From NCBI GenBank assembly GCA_012521805.1, contig JAAYLQ010000066.1:1-31542 (forward strand): a DNA stretch of 31,542 bases, in the 5' to 3' direction. Made by a program: the position numbers and the translations under genes. Of this stretch, positions 6,432-14,430 are shown piece after piece (position 1 is the first letter of the stretch; every line of letters starts with the position of its first letter). The notes beneath the pieces were generated by a model. The model saw nothing but the letters and a program-made list of their open reading frames with translations. It had not been told where the DNA came from and did no database searches. The DNA comes from Bacillota bacterium. Its GTDB lineage: Bacteria > Bacillota > Limnochordia > Darwinibacteriales > DTU012.

Positions 6432-7760
6432 ATGAAAAAATCAATTATTGCTTTGACTTTAGCGTTTGTATTGGTAGTTTCCGGATCTGTTTTCGCAGCA
6501 GGAATCAATTTTGATGGTTCTTTGAAAACAAATCTAGAATGGCACAGAGATTTAAAAGGTAATATCGAAACAAAACCATCTTCAGAACTGAACTTAAACT
6601 TTGGTTTAGATACAGCAGATGACAAAACAAGAGCAGTTGTAGAATTTGGTATCGAAGATAAAAATACTCAAGGTTTGGATTTAGAATTAGATCCAAACAA
6701 ACTGATTCTGAAAAAAGCTTATATCGAAACTGATGGTTCTTTCTGGCATGGCGGCCCTGAAGCAACTACTCGCTTCGGCAGCCTGGACATTGACTATGGT
6801 CCATTCAGCACAGTTAAAGACCAATATGGTATCAGCGTTAGCAAAATGAACGTTGGTCCAGTTGCAATCAATGGTTTCTACGGCATTCCTACTGAAGAGC
6901 ACAAATCAATTCAAGGTATGCGCGCTGATATGATGATGGACAAATTAGCTGCTGGCGCAGCAGTTATCTATGACTGGGATGCACTGCACATTACTGTTGA
7001 TGGCGCAATTCGTCCAATGGATGAACTGGTAGTTGGCGGTTCTGTTGCAACTCAAGTTGATTTAGGTCAAACTGAAGGTGAAGAGGAAGCAGATAAAGCT
7101 CTGCAGCATTTACTAGCAGTTGGTGCACAGTATCAAGTTATGGATAACGTAAGCGTTCGCGGTGGATATAAGGCAATTACTGAAGCATGGAAACCTGGAT
7201 ATATCGCTGACAAATCAGATAACGATCGCGGTCAAAACTGGGTACACGAAGGCAACCGCAGAAACAGTGGTTTCTACGCTGGTATCGAAACTGAACAAGC
7301 TGGTATTCAGCTAGCAGCTGACTATGATCAAATGTTTGATGAAGCAGTATTATCGGCAGCAACAAACGTAGAAGGATTCAATGTTAACGTTGAAACTGTG
7401 TTAGCTGTTGCAGAAGGAATCAAAACTGAAAAAACAAATCTAGCAATTGATAAGGCATTCGCAGTAATGAATGGCTTAGATCTTAACGCTAAATACAACG
7501 GCGAATGGACACCTGGTAACGGATTGGTTCACACTATCGGTGCTGACACTAAATTAGGTTTAATTCCTGCAGTTAACGGTCTTGAACTGAACAGTAAAGT
7601 TACAATTTCTGACCTTGATACAATCGGGTATGAAGTTGGCGCTGAATATGATGCACCTAACGGTATTGGATTAAGCATCAAACACGTCGGCGGTAAATAT
7701 GCTGATGAATCTGTCAAAACAGGTACTACTGCTAAAGCAGGTATTGCTGTTCAATTCTAG
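6432..7760 (+). CDS. porin-like outer-membrane beta-barrel protein
   Basis: The 442-residue protein begins with a classical signal peptide (MKKSIIALTLAFVLVVSGSVFA, cleavage near residue 22-23). The mature chain opens with INFDGSLKTNLEWHRDL and is a long series of alternating beta strands with Gly/Asn/Asp turns. It finishes in AKAGIAVQF, with a C-terminal aromatic residue as in outer-membrane barrels. There are no Cys residues and no SLH domain. Codons are strongly skewed to A/T-ending forms (GCA/GCT, GGT/GGC, GAA, AAA), like groEL here and unlike the his genes, which suggests high expression. It stands alone with its own leader and a 12-bp-stem terminator. A role as an abundant general or substrate-specific porin is inference; no named family is recognised. 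Confidence 0.75.
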   Translation: MKKSIIALTLAFVLVVSGSVFAAGINFDGSLKTNLEWHRDLKGNIETKPSSELNLNFGLDTADDKTRAVVEFGIEDKNTQGLDLELDPNKLILKKAYIETDGSFWHGGPEATTRFGSLDIDYGPFSTVKDQYGISVSKMNVGPVAINGFYGIPTEEHKSIQGMRADMMMDKLAAGAAVIYDWDALHITVDGAIRPMDELVVGGSVATQVDLGQTEGEEEADKALQHLLAVGAQYQVMDNVSVRGGYKAITEAWKPGYIADKSDNDRGQNWVHEGNRRNSGFYAGIETEQAGIQLAADYDQMFDEAVLSAATNVEGFNVNVETVLAVAEGIKTEKTNLAIDKAFAVMNGLDLNAKYNGEWTPGNGLVHTIGADTKLGLIPAVNGLELNSKVTISDLDTIGYEVGAEYDAPNGIGLSIKHVGGKYADESVKTGTTAKAGIAVQF

Positions 7761-7784
7761 TGATTAGTTTAGGTATCTGTGATG

Positions 7785-7816
7785 AAGCGGCCTGTCTAAG
7801 GACAGGCCGCTTTATA
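7785..7816 (+). terminator. rho-independent terminator after the porin-like gene
   Basis: A perfect 12-bp stem, AAGCGGCCTGTC (7785-7796) with GACAGGCCGCTT (7801-7812), has a TAAG loop and is followed by TATAACTT. It sits 25 bases after the porin-like stop codon. The stem is very strong, while the T run is short. Confidence 0.85.
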
Positions 7817-8217
7817 ACTTAAATATATAAATAATCTTGTGCTGATTTAGGCAGGAATATAGGATGGTTTTGGTGAATATTAAAAGCAGGTCTGCCTATT
7901 GCTAGCACGGGGCTTTAAAAAAGTTTTAAAAATATATTAATTAAAAGAAGGATATTTATTGCGGTTGTGGAATAGTCAAAGTAAGAGAGATATTTTAGTA
8001 GATGTAGTTTGTCTTATGTTTCAGCATATATTGTCGGCTTTTACCGGAAATAAGCGGGATTTTTGTTGGCTTGTGCCAATCTGTGTAATCTCTCTCTGAC
8101 AATGCAAAGTGAAAATATGATGTTATGGTTCTAGGAGGTGGCTTTCAGGTCTTCAAATTTCTTTTTATTATATCTAACAAGCCAAGTGCTAAATTTTGAT
8201 ATAGAGGAGGGCAATTA
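7817..8217 (+). other. 401-base AT-rich non-coding region before the sugar-ATPase gene
   Basis: No gene was found. At 7839-7908 there is a nested set of inverted repeats (GTGCT/AGCAC, TAGGCAG/CTGCCTA, AATAT/ATATT) that can fold into one long stem, followed by the AT-rich palindrome TTTAAAA-AAG-TTTTAAA (7914-7930). A short hairpin TTGGC-TTGT-GCCAA lies at 8066-8079. An isolated strong SD-like AGGAGGTG is at 8133-8140 with no usable start codon after it. A -10-like TATGAT (8116-8121) has a CTGACA at 8096-8101, but the spacing of 14 is too short. The promoter of the ATPase gene was not identified. Confidence 0.55.
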
Positions 8218-9372
8218 ATGGCCAGAGTATTACTGGATGGTGTTACCAAGCGTTTTGGTAACGTAATAGCAGTAAATGACATTGATTTGGAAGTTAAAGA
8301 TAGAGAATTTGTAGTTTTAGTAGGTCCATCCGGCTGTGGAAAAACTACAACACTACGGATGATTGCAGGTTTAGAAGAAATCACTAAAGGCACAATCAGT
8401 ATTGGAGATACAGTTGTAAACGATATTCCTCCGAAGGATAGAGACATTGCAATGGTATTCCAAAACTATGCTTTGTATCCTCACATGGATGTTTACAACA
8501 ATATGGCGTTTGGTTTAAAGCTGCGCAAATTCCCCAAAAGCGAAATTGATCGCAGGGTAAAGGAAGCAGCACGGATGTTAGGTATTGAGAACTTACTTGA
8601 TCGTAAACCGAAGCAGCTGTCTGGTGGTCAGCGTCAGCGTGTAGCTGTAGGTAGAGCGATTGTAAGGGAACCCAAAGTATTCTTGATGGACGAACCGCTG
8701 TCCAACTTAGACGCCAAGCTTCGGGTACAGATGAGAGCCGAACTGAGCAAACTGCATCAAAGTCTGCAGGCAACGATTATCTATGTAACTCACGACCAAA
8801 TTGAAGCGATGACCATGGGTGATCGTATTGTAGTTATGCGGGATGGTTTCATCCAACAAGTTGCTAGTCCGCTGGTTATTTATAATCATCCTAGTAACGT
8901 GTTTGTCGGCGGCTTTATCGGCAGCCCACCCATGAACTTTATGAATATGATTTTAACACGCGAAGATGGTCGTTACTATGTGGAAACTATTGAAGGCCGT
9001 GTTAAACTGGAAATTCCACCAGAGCGTGTTGAATACTTTGATAACTTGGATGCGTACGTTGAGAAAGAAGTTATTTTCGGTATTCGTCCTGAAGACATTG
9101 AGGACTTCAACGTAGTAAAACAGACTTTAGGTGAGGAAGCAGCTAAGAACAGCTTTACTGCTAATGTTGATGTAATTGAGCCGATGGGTGCTGAAACATA
9201 TCTCTACCTGTCATTAGATGAAGAAATTCCGCAGATTATTGCTCGTGTTGATGCGCAAACAGATGCAGTCAGCGGAGAGCAGCATAAAGTTGCAATTGAT
9301 ATGAGCAAATGTCAACTATTTGACAAAGATACTGAAAAGACTCTGCGTAAAGAGAATGTACGCTTAAGATAA
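8218..9372 (+). CDS. msmX: MsmX/UgpC-type ATPase for carbohydrate ABC importers
   Basis: The 384-residue protein has all nucleotide-binding motifs: Walker A GPSGCGKTT (about 36-44), Q-loop FQNYALYPHM, signature LSGGQRQR, Walker B VFLMDEP, D-loop SNLDAKL and H-loop THDQ. The C-terminal third is the OB/TOBE regulatory domain typical of the MalK/UgpC/MsmX group. In Bacillota one such ATPase often powers several sugar importers whose operons lack their own ATPase. The gene is alone here, without permease or binding-protein genes, which fits that shared role. GAGGAGGG lies 6 bases before the ATG. It is flanked by a long leader and a strong terminator. The alternative is a dedicated ATPase for one distant importer. 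Confidence 0.9.
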   Translation: MARVLLDGVTKRFGNVIAVNDIDLEVKDREFVVLVGPSGCGKTTTLRMIAGLEEITKGTISIGDTVVNDIPPKDRDIAMVFQNYALYPHMDVYNNMAFGLKLRKFPKSEIDRRVKEAARMLGIENLLDRKPKQLSGGQRQRVAVGRAIVREPKVFLMDEPLSNLDAKLRVQMRAELSKLHQSLQATIIYVTHDQIEAMTMGDRIVVMRDGFIQQVASPLVIYNHPSNVFVGGFIGSPPMNFMNMILTREDGRYYVETIEGRVKLEIPPERVEYFDNLDAYVEKEVIFGIRPEDIEDFNVVKQTLGEEAAKNSFTANVDVIEPMGAETYLYLSLDEEIPQIIARVDAQTDAVSGEQHKVAIDMSKCQLFDKDTEKTLRKENVRLR

Positions 9373-9403
9373 TAACTGTTACAATTTAAATCTGAAAATA
9401 ATC

Positions 9404-9437
9404 AGAGGGACGAGCAGTTCGTCCCTCTTTTAGTTTT
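9404..9437 (+). terminator. rho-independent terminator after the sugar ATPase gene
   Basis: The stem AGAGGGACGA (9404-9413) / TCGTCCCTCT (9419-9428) has a 5-nt loop and is followed by TTTTAGTTTTT. It separates the ATPase gene from the convergent XRE gene ending at 9448. The upstream AAAATAAT could give the minus strand a weak T run, so partial bidirectional action is possible. Confidence 0.88.
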
Positions 9438-9447
9438 TGTATTAAGT

Positions 9448-10149
9448 TTAGGAGTTAATCAGTTCGATAGCTTGCGCGAACTCTAGACCGTAATCGATTG
9501 CCTGTAGAAAAGTAACTAGATATGTGCTGCGTCCAGGGTCTGTTTCGTATTTCAGTTCGGTAACTAATTTAGCTTTAAATTCCTGCATACTATTAGATGG
9601 GTCTAAAATCCGAGTCAATTCCTCTTTAATAGTTTTCTGCTGTTCAACATCACCTAACTGCTCATATACAAAGTACAGTTTGACCATGAACAGGACCCGC
9701 CAGTGGATATCGAACAGTTTGAGCGCCTTCTGCAGTAACTCGGCTGCCGATGGATATTTTTTCTGAGAAATGAGTACCCTAGCTGTTAGATGATAGAGTT
9801 CTGGATTTGGTGGTAATTGGATATCCAGGTTGCTATTAGTCAGCAGGGAATTTGTTAACTGATCGAGAACTATTGTAGTAGGTGTTTTTGGCAGTAATGC
9901 TAGATACTGTCTGCATATCTCAGGATACAGCACAGTGGCTTTTGCCTTGTTTAGTAAGTTCTGATCTCCGATTAAATCGGCAACAGTAGTATCTAGTTTG
10001 TTAGCGATTTTGTTTAGTGTTTCAATGGAGGGTTGGATGCGCCCCCGTTCAATTTGACTGACGTAACTGCGGGTCCAATCTCCTTGAGCTAACTGCTCCT
10101 GACTGAGTTTCAGCTTTTTTCGCCGCAATCTGATATTAGTGCCAATCAT
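9448..10149 (-). CDS. XRE-family HTH regulator with C-terminal TPR-like helices
   Basis: The 233-residue protein has an N-terminal Cro/C1-type helix-turn-helix (about 3-60: LRRKKLKLSQEQLA, then SYVSQIERGRIQPSIETLNKIA). About 170 residues of helical repeats follow (YHLTARVLISQKKYPSAAELLQKAL is a TPR-like pair). This layout matches the XRE-TPR regulators that bind small ligands or peptides. No peptide gene was found beside it. GAAGGTG precedes the ATG. It is divergent from mazEF across a 200-bp region containing two copies of GACAACTTAT, one near its own start and one overlapping the mazEF -35, so it may control both. Its target is otherwise unknown. Confidence 0.85.
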   Translation of the reverse strand: MIGTNIRLRRKKLKLSQEQLAQGDWTRSYVSQIERGRIQPSIETLNKIANKLDTTVADLIGDQNLLNKAKATVLYPEICRQYLALLPKTPTTIVLDQLTNSLLTNSNLDIQLPPNPELYHLTARVLISQKKYPSAAELLQKALKLFDIHWRVLFMVKLYFVYEQLGDVEQQKTIKEELTRILDPSNSMQEFKAKLVTELKYETDPGRSTYLVTFLQAIDYGLEFAQAIELINS

Positions 10150-10183
10150 AACGCAACACCTTCTCTTTTAAAATTGATGGTCC

Positions 10184-10193
10184 GACAACTTAT
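10184..10193 (+). repeat. direct repeat copy 1, possible operator near the XRE gene start
   Basis: GACAACTTAT at 10184-10193 recurs exactly at 10262-10271, 78 bp away. This copy is about 35 bp upstream of the XRE gene start, in its presumed promoter or leader. Confidence 0.4.
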
Positions 10194-10259
10194 GGAAACA
10201 AACCAATGTTCTATCTTTAGATTACCATATTTTATGGACAAGAGCAAATTTTCCTTAGA

Positions 10260-10289
10260 TTGACAACTTATTTTCTGCCAGGTTATAAT
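10260..10289 (+). promoter_or_regulatory. consensus sigma-A promoter for mazEF
   Basis: TTGACA (10260-10265) and TATAAT (10284-10289) are both perfect and are separated by 18 bp. The second GACAACTTAT copy (10262-10271) overlaps the -35, so binding there would repress. MazE/MazEF complexes usually autorepress their promoter, and the XRE protein is a second candidate. The start codon of the antitoxin lies 60 bases downstream. Confidence 0.85.
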
Positions 10290-10349
10290 GGGAATGGTTC
10301 TATTGGTCCAGGCCATTCGGATTACAATTCAATTAAGAGGTGAACTGTT

Positions 10350-10619
10350 TTGGCTCAAACTAAACGAATAATGATATCTGTACCGAATAAATTATTAGAA
10401 GAAGTAGATCAAGTCGTGCAGGAAAGCAACGGCAACCGCAGTCAATTTATTCGCGAAGCAGTGCATTGGTATATTCTGCACAAAAAGCGAGCCGTCCTGC
10501 GCGAACAACTGAAAAATGGATATCAGAACATGGCAGCCATAAACCTGCTCTTAGCCGAAGAAGGATCCGATGAGCTAATGCTTGATCAATATGAACGTCA
10601 GTTGGCGGAGGCTGAATAG
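10350..10619 (+). CDS. mazE: MazE/NdoAI-type ribbon-helix-helix antitoxin
   Basis: The 89-residue protein begins with a ribbon-helix-helix DNA-binding domain (RIMISVPNKLLEEVDQVV, then NRSQFIREAVHWYI). A basic/acidic tail with GYQNMAAINLLLAEE follows; it corresponds to the toxin-wrapping segment of Bacillus NdoAI. The start is TTG with AAGAGGTG upstream at good spacing; no ATG exists nearby. One base separates its stop from the GTG of the toxin gene, so they are coupled. As in the family, it should neutralise the RNase and bind the operon promoter as a complex. Confidence 0.9.
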   Translation: MAQTKRIMISVPNKLLEEVDQVVQESNGNRSQFIREAVHWYILHKKRAVLREQLKNGYQNMAAINLLLAEEGSDELMLDQYERQLAEAE

Positions 10620-10620
10620 T

Positions 10621-10977
10621 GTGCATCAAACGATAATGCGCGGAGATATTTTTTATGCTAATCTAAATCCAGTAATCGGCTCAGAACAAGGCGGCGTTCG
10701 GCCTGTACTAATTCTCCAGAATAATATTGGTAATAAATACAGTCCGACTACCATTATAGCAGCCATTACTTCAAAAATTAAAAAGGCGAAACTGCCAACC
10801 CATGTTGAACTGTCAGCAGCTGAGTTCAATCTCGAGAAGGACTCGGTTATCCTGCTGGAACAAGTTCGCACAATCGATAAGCGCCGTCTCAAGGAAAAAA
10901 TTGCGCATTTAGATGATGAAATCATGAGCGAAATTGACCAAGCTATTATGATCAGTCTCGGCTTGGTCGATCTATAA
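10621..10977 (+). CDS. mazF: MazF/NdoA-type mRNA interferase toxin
   Basis: I take the GTG at 10621 as the start (118 residues), because GGAGG lies 9 bases upstream and the family begins a few residues before RGDIFYANL. An internal ATG at 10636 gives a slightly shorter form. The PemK/MazF fold is clear: RGDIFYANLNPVIGSEQGGVRP, with the catalytic Arg in GVRP and the Thr in AAITS, then LPTHVEL and ILLEQVRTIDK. The protein is very close in pattern to the Bacillus EndoA/NdoA ribonuclease, which cleaves a U-rich pentamer; the same specificity here is inference. In Bacillus the pair sits next to alr, whereas here it lies between an XRE gene and a PuuD-like gene. Confidence 0.92.
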   Translation: MHQTIMRGDIFYANLNPVIGSEQGGVRPVLILQNNIGNKYSPTTIIAAITSKIKKAKLPTHVELSAAEFNLEKDSVILLEQVRTIDKRRLKEKIAHLDDEIMSEIDQAIMISLGLVDL

Positions 10978-11007
10978 AAGCACTCACTGCAAAGTTGAGT
11001 GTTTTTT
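10977..11007 (+). terminator. rho-independent terminator after mazF
   Basis: The stem CACTCA (10981-10986) / TGAGTG (10996-11001) is extended by A/T pairs on both sides and followed by TTTTTTA. It is immediately followed by the ribosome site TGGAGGA of the next gene (start 11025). The next operon's promoter must therefore lie inside or upstream of mazF, or read-through must supply transcription. Confidence 0.75.
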
Positions 11008-11024
11008 ATTTGGAGGAACATAGA

Positions 11025-11744
11025 ATGAATCCATTGATTGGTATTACCTGTGGGCATCAATGGCATGATCCAGAACGGTTTTATGTAAATGGACCTTATG
11101 TCCACAGCATTACCGCCGCAGGGGGCACTCCACTCTTGATCCCCTACATGGATGCAGGGAAATTAGAGCAGATTTTAGAACTCATTGACGGTTTGTTGAT
11201 CCCCGGCGGAATTGATATCGATGCCAAGTATTTTAACCAAGAACTGCACCCAAAAAGTGGTATAATTAATCCTTGGTGGGATGAGCTAGATATTTTTATG
11301 ATTCGCGGTGCATTGGCTAGAAACCTTCCGCTTTTGGCAATTTGCCGCGGCTGCCAAATTCTCAATGTTGCTTGTGGCGGCAGTTTAATCCAAGATATTG
11401 AAAGTTTTATACCGCAGCCAATTAAGCATCAGCAGCAGGCGCCAAAGTGGTACCCGACTCATGGAGTAACCCTGGTCAGTGATAGTCATTTAGCAGAGAT
11501 TTATGGTACCACTATTCTGCGGGTAAACTCTTTTCATCATCAAGCAGTTGATCAAGTTGCACCGGGTTTTCGGGTAACTGCTGTGGCTAGTGATGGAGTA
11601 ATCGAAGGGATTGAAAGCATAAAACACAGATTTGTTGTGGGAGTTCAATGGCATCCGGAACTGATGGTCAGTCATGATCCGGCAGTGCAAACATTATTTG
11701 CCCGCTTTACAGCAGCTGCTGCAGAAACTAATCAGGCTGGTTGA
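11025..11744 (+). CDS. PuuD-like gamma-glutamyl-GABA hydrolase family protein (class I GATase fold, C26)
   Basis: The start is set at ATG 11025 after TGGAGGA; the frame is open further upstream but passes through the terminator stem. The 239-residue protein has the C26 features: LIPGGIDIDAKYF (about 64-76), nucleophile Cys in AICRGCQILNVACGGSL (about 106), and the catalytic His/Glu in GVQWHPE (about 209). The triad is intact, unlike the GMP synthetase in this window. Relatives hydrolyse gamma-glutamyl amides such as gamma-glutamyl-GABA; the actual substrate is uncertain. It is the first gene of a six-gene run with asparaginase and the tsa genes and is 20 bases from the next start. Confidence 0.87.
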   Translation: MNPLIGITCGHQWHDPERFYVNGPYVHSITAAGGTPLLIPYMDAGKLEQILELIDGLLIPGGIDIDAKYFNQELHPKSGIINPWWDELDIFMIRGALARNLPLLAICRGCQILNVACGGSLIQDIESFIPQPIKHQQQAPKWYPTHGVTLVSDSHLAEIYGTTILRVNSFHHQAVDQVAPGFRVTAVASDGVIEGIESIKHRFVVGVQWHPELMVSHDPAVQTLFARFTAAAAETNQAG

Positions 11745-11764
11745 TACGGGAAAGGTGGAAAATG

Positions 11765-12787
11765 ATGGCAAGTGTAGTTGCAAAAGTATATCGCAGTCAA
11801 ATGGAGGAAAGTATTCATCGAGGGGCTTGGGTAATTGTAGATGCAGAGGGAAAGATCGCTGCCAGTCAAGGGGATCCGTATCTGAGGACTTATTTTCGGT
11901 CTGCAGCGAAGCCGATTCAAGCAGTACCGGTTATAGAAACCACAGCAGCAGAACATTTTGGTTTTACTGATGCAGAACTGGCGGTCATGTGCGCTTCCCA
12001 CAGCGGGGAACCAGAGCATATCAGTACAGTGATTGCGATTTTAAATAAACTTGGTTTGGACTATCAGGCGCTGCGGTGTGGAGTTCATCCTCCAAGGAAT
12101 CAGCGCTCTCTGGAAACCCTAATTCAGTCAGGAAAAGCACCAAATCAGCTCCACAATAACTGCTCTGGTAAACATGCAGGTATGCTGGCTTTATCGCTAT
12201 TCCATAACTGGGATTTGGACCGCTATACTGAGCTGGATCATCCCCTGCAGCAGATGCTGTTGACTTATATCAGCGAGTTCTGCAGCATTCCTCAGGACCA
12301 GATATCCTTAGGTATTGATGGCTGCGGCGTGCCTGTATACGGTATGCCAATCTATAATATGGCTCTGGCGTGGGCACGCCTGGCAGATCCCAGCAAGCTG
12401 GGTTTGCAGCGGGCAAAAGCAGTAAGAAGAATTACCCAGGCTATGCGCAGCCATCCCCATTTAGTTGCAGGTTCACTTCAATTTACCACAGATCTTATGC
12501 AGGCTTATTGGAAACATGAAATTGCTGCAAAATCTGGCGCAGAAGCAGTTTATTGTTTAGCCCTTCCGGATCGCGGTTGGGGGCTAGCTTTAAAGATCGA
12601 GGATGGCAGCAGTCGAGCAGTTGCTCCGGTTGTACTTGCCATTTTAGATAAACTGGGCTATATTGGTGACAGCACTATATTAGAACGGTATCGTCCGCTG
12701 TTGATCCGCAATCATCGAGAGCGGGTGATTGGCGAGATTACAGCAGATTTGTCTGAAGCTAAATTTGAGAGGGTAGTTAATCAGTGA
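11765..12787 (+). CDS. type II-like (PF06089 family) L-asparaginase
   Basis: About 340 residues of the PF06089 asparaginase family (Rhizobium-type, unrelated to the E. coli enzymes). Typical segments are RGAWVIVDAEGKIAAS, YFRSAAKPIQAVP (about 42-54), CASHSGEPEH (about 78-87), HNNCSGKHAGML (about 133-144) and GIDGCGVPVYGMP (about 184-196). It should release ammonia and aspartate from asparagine in the cytoplasm; no signal peptide is seen. AAAGGTGG lies just upstream of two consecutive ATGs (11762, 11765); I chose the second for spacing. Its stop overlaps the GTG of tsaE by 4 bases. The position next to a C26 hydrolase suggests amide-nitrogen use, though the downstream genes are tRNA-modification genes. 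Confidence 0.86.
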   Translation: MASVVAKVYRSQMEESIHRGAWVIVDAEGKIAASQGDPYLRTYFRSAAKPIQAVPVIETTAAEHFGFTDAELAVMCASHSGEPEHISTVIAILNKLGLDYQALRCGVHPPRNQRSLETLIQSGKAPNQLHNNCSGKHAGMLALSLFHNWDLDRYTELDHPLQQMLLTYISEFCSIPQDQISLGIDGCGVPVYGMPIYNMALAWARLADPSKLGLQRAKAVRRITQAMRSHPHLVAGSLQFTTDLMQAYWKHEIAAKSGAEAVYCLALPDRGWGLALKIEDGSSRAVAPVVLAILDKLGYIGDSTILERYRPLLIRNHRERVIGEITADLSEAKFERVVNQ

Positions 12788-13248
12788 AGTATACTGCAAA
12801 ATCTCCTCAAGCTACCACAGCATTGGGGACAGCTTTAGCCCAAGTTTTAGAGCCGGGAGATGTAATCAGTTTAGAAGGTGATTTAGGCGCAGGTAAAACT
12901 CAGTTTGTCAAGGGGATCGGTATCGGGTTCGGTATTGATCCAGACCAAATTACCAGCCCTACCTTCACTTTAATCAATCAGTATGAAGGCAAATTTCCTA
13001 TTTACCATTTTGATGTATACCGGATTGAACCTCAGGAGTTGGAGGATTTGGGCTATGAAGAGTACTTTTATGGTAGTGGAATTTGTTTAGTTGAATGGGG
13101 TAATATTGTAAGGGATTATCTGCCAGAGGAGTATCTGCAGATAATGATCAACAAAACAGCCGATGACCAGCGTGAGTTTACCTTCACAGCTTTTGGAGAG
13201 CGGTACCAGCGGCTGATATCCGAATTAAAAGTGGTGGTACGAGCATGA
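12784..13248 (+). CDS. tsaE: TsaE, ATPase for t6A tRNA modification
   Basis: The 154-residue protein has P-loop GDLGAGKTQFVKG (about 34-46), then SPTFTLINQY and YHFDVYRI, and the Walker B-like VEWGN: all hallmarks of TsaE/YjeE. With TsaB and TsaD it makes the threonylcarbamoyl-adenosine at A37 of ANN-decoding tRNAs. The GTG start overlaps the asparaginase stop (GTGA), and its own stop overlaps the tsaB ATG (ATGA), so the run is translationally coupled. Length is normal. Confidence 0.95.
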   Translation: MKYTAKSPQATTALGTALAQVLEPGDVISLEGDLGAGKTQFVKGIGIGFGIDPDQITSPTFTLINQYEGKFPIYHFDVYRIEPQELEDLGYEEYFYGSGICLVEWGNIVRDYLPEEYLQIMINKTADDQREFTFTAFGERYQRLISELKVVVRA

Positions 13249-13928
13249 TTATTATGGGGATCGATACCTCCGGCAGTTTTGGCGGAGCAGCTCTAGTGAG
13301 CGAGCAGGGGTTAGTGGCAGAATATCTGCTGCAGATCCATCGGGGACATTCAGAGCTGATTGTTCCTACGATTGAACGAGTATTGAGCGATTCCGGCATT
13401 GCATTGGAAGATCTTACAGCCTTTGCGGTAGTTACCGGTCCTGGATCCTTTACCGGGCTGCGGATTGGTCTGGCAACTGTTAAGGGGTTTGCTTATGCTT
13501 TAAACAAACCAATTATTCCGGTGACGGCGATGGAGGCTCTTGCTTGGCAGCACCGCACCTATCCTCAGTTGGTTTATCCAATAATTGATGCCCGCCGCCA
13601 AGAAGTGTTTACCCAGGCATTTCGCAGCGGTGAGTCGGTTGCTGAAGCTGTTAACTGTAAAGTTAGTGATCTGGTTGAAATGCTGAATTCGCTGTCAGAA
13701 CCTGTTTTGTTTACTGGTCCTGGTGTTACAGCTCATCGTCAGCAGCTGTCGGAGGTTAAGCATGCAATTTTTGCGCCGGATCAAGATTTACAGCTGCGTC
13801 CGAGCAGTGCTGCAGCTTTGGGATTAGAACGTTTTAAACAGGGAAAAACGCAATCATGGTACGAAGTGCTGCCGTATTACATGCGCAAAAGCAGCGCGGA
13901 GTATCAATTCAATCCTACGGAGAAATGA
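13245..13928 (+). CDS. tsaB: TsaB, t6A complex scaffold protein
   Basis: The 227-residue member of the ASKHA fold begins IMGIDTSGSFGGAALV and contains the conserved TGPGSFTGLRIGLATVKGFA (about 66-85), diagnostic of TsaB. It lacks the metal-binding HxxxH of TsaD, as expected for the non-catalytic partner. It bridges TsaD and TsaE. The start overlaps the tsaE stop by 4 bases; rimI follows after 1 base. Confidence 0.94.
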   Translation: MIIMGIDTSGSFGGAALVSEQGLVAEYLLQIHRGHSELIVPTIERVLSDSGIALEDLTAFAVVTGPGSFTGLRIGLATVKGFAYALNKPIIPVTAMEALAWQHRTYPQLVYPIIDARRQEVFTQAFRSGESVAEAVNCKVSDLVEMLNSLSEPVLFTGPGVTAHRQQLSEVKHAIFAPDQDLQLRPSSAAALGLERFKQGKTQSWYEVLPYYMRKSSAEYQFNPTEK

Positions 13929-13929
13929 C

Positions 13930-14430
13930 ATGAAATTAGAAGATACTGATCAACTGTGGATTGATAAAATGAATGTCAGCGACATACCGGGAGTCCAAGT
14001 GATCGAGCGCCATTCGTTTACTACCCCCTGGTCAATGCAGGCTTTTATTACCGAAATCACTGAGAATGACTGTGCCCATTATCTAGTGATGCGCCGTGTT
14101 GAGCAGGTGGTTGGTTATATAGGAATGTGGGTGATAGTGGACGAAGGTCACATTACAAATGTAGCAGTGCATCCAGTATGGCGGCGCCAAGGTATCGGAA
14201 CCAAACTGCTGAAAGCGATGGACCGCTTAGCATACGAACTTGGAGTGCGAAAAATGACTTTGGAAGTGCGGGTATCGAACCACAAAGCCCAGGCTTTATA
14301 CCGCAAACTGGGCTACCGGGATGCTGGCATTCGCCCTAAATATTACTTGGATAATGGTGAAGATGCATTGATTATGTGGAAGGAATTGAAGCCTGATGAG
14401 TTTGAAAACAATACTGACACTGGGAATTGA
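13930..14430 (+). CDS. rimI: RimI, ribosomal protein S18 alanine N-acetyltransferase
   Basis: The 166-residue GNAT protein has the acetyl-CoA loop RRQGIGTKLL (about 91-100), preceded by HITNVAVHPVW and followed by KMTLEVRVSNHKAQALYRKLGY, the pattern typical of RimI. RimI acetylates the N-terminus of ribosomal protein S18, and its gene very often sits between tsaB and tsaD. A short tail (about 15 residues) after the fold overlaps tsaD by 35 bases. The ATG follows the tsaB stop directly with GGAGAAATG-like context. Confidence 0.92.
   Translation: MKLEDTDQLWIDKMNVSDIPGVQVIERHSFTTPWSMQAFITEITENDCAHYLVMRRVEQVVGYIGMWVIVDEGHITNVAVHPVWRRQGIGTKLLKAMDRLAYELGVRKMTLEVRVSNHKAQALYRKLGYRDAGIRPKYYLDNGEDALIMWKELKPDEFENNTDTGN

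Noticed and set aside
8133..8140. AGGAGGTG as the ribosome site of a small gene before the sugar ATPase
   Set aside because: No start codon occurs within usable distance, and all frames close quickly or lack coding character.
11261..11266. TATAAT inside the PuuD-like gene as a promoter
   Set aside because: There is no -35-like hexamer at 16-18 bp spacing, and it lies within a conserved coding region.
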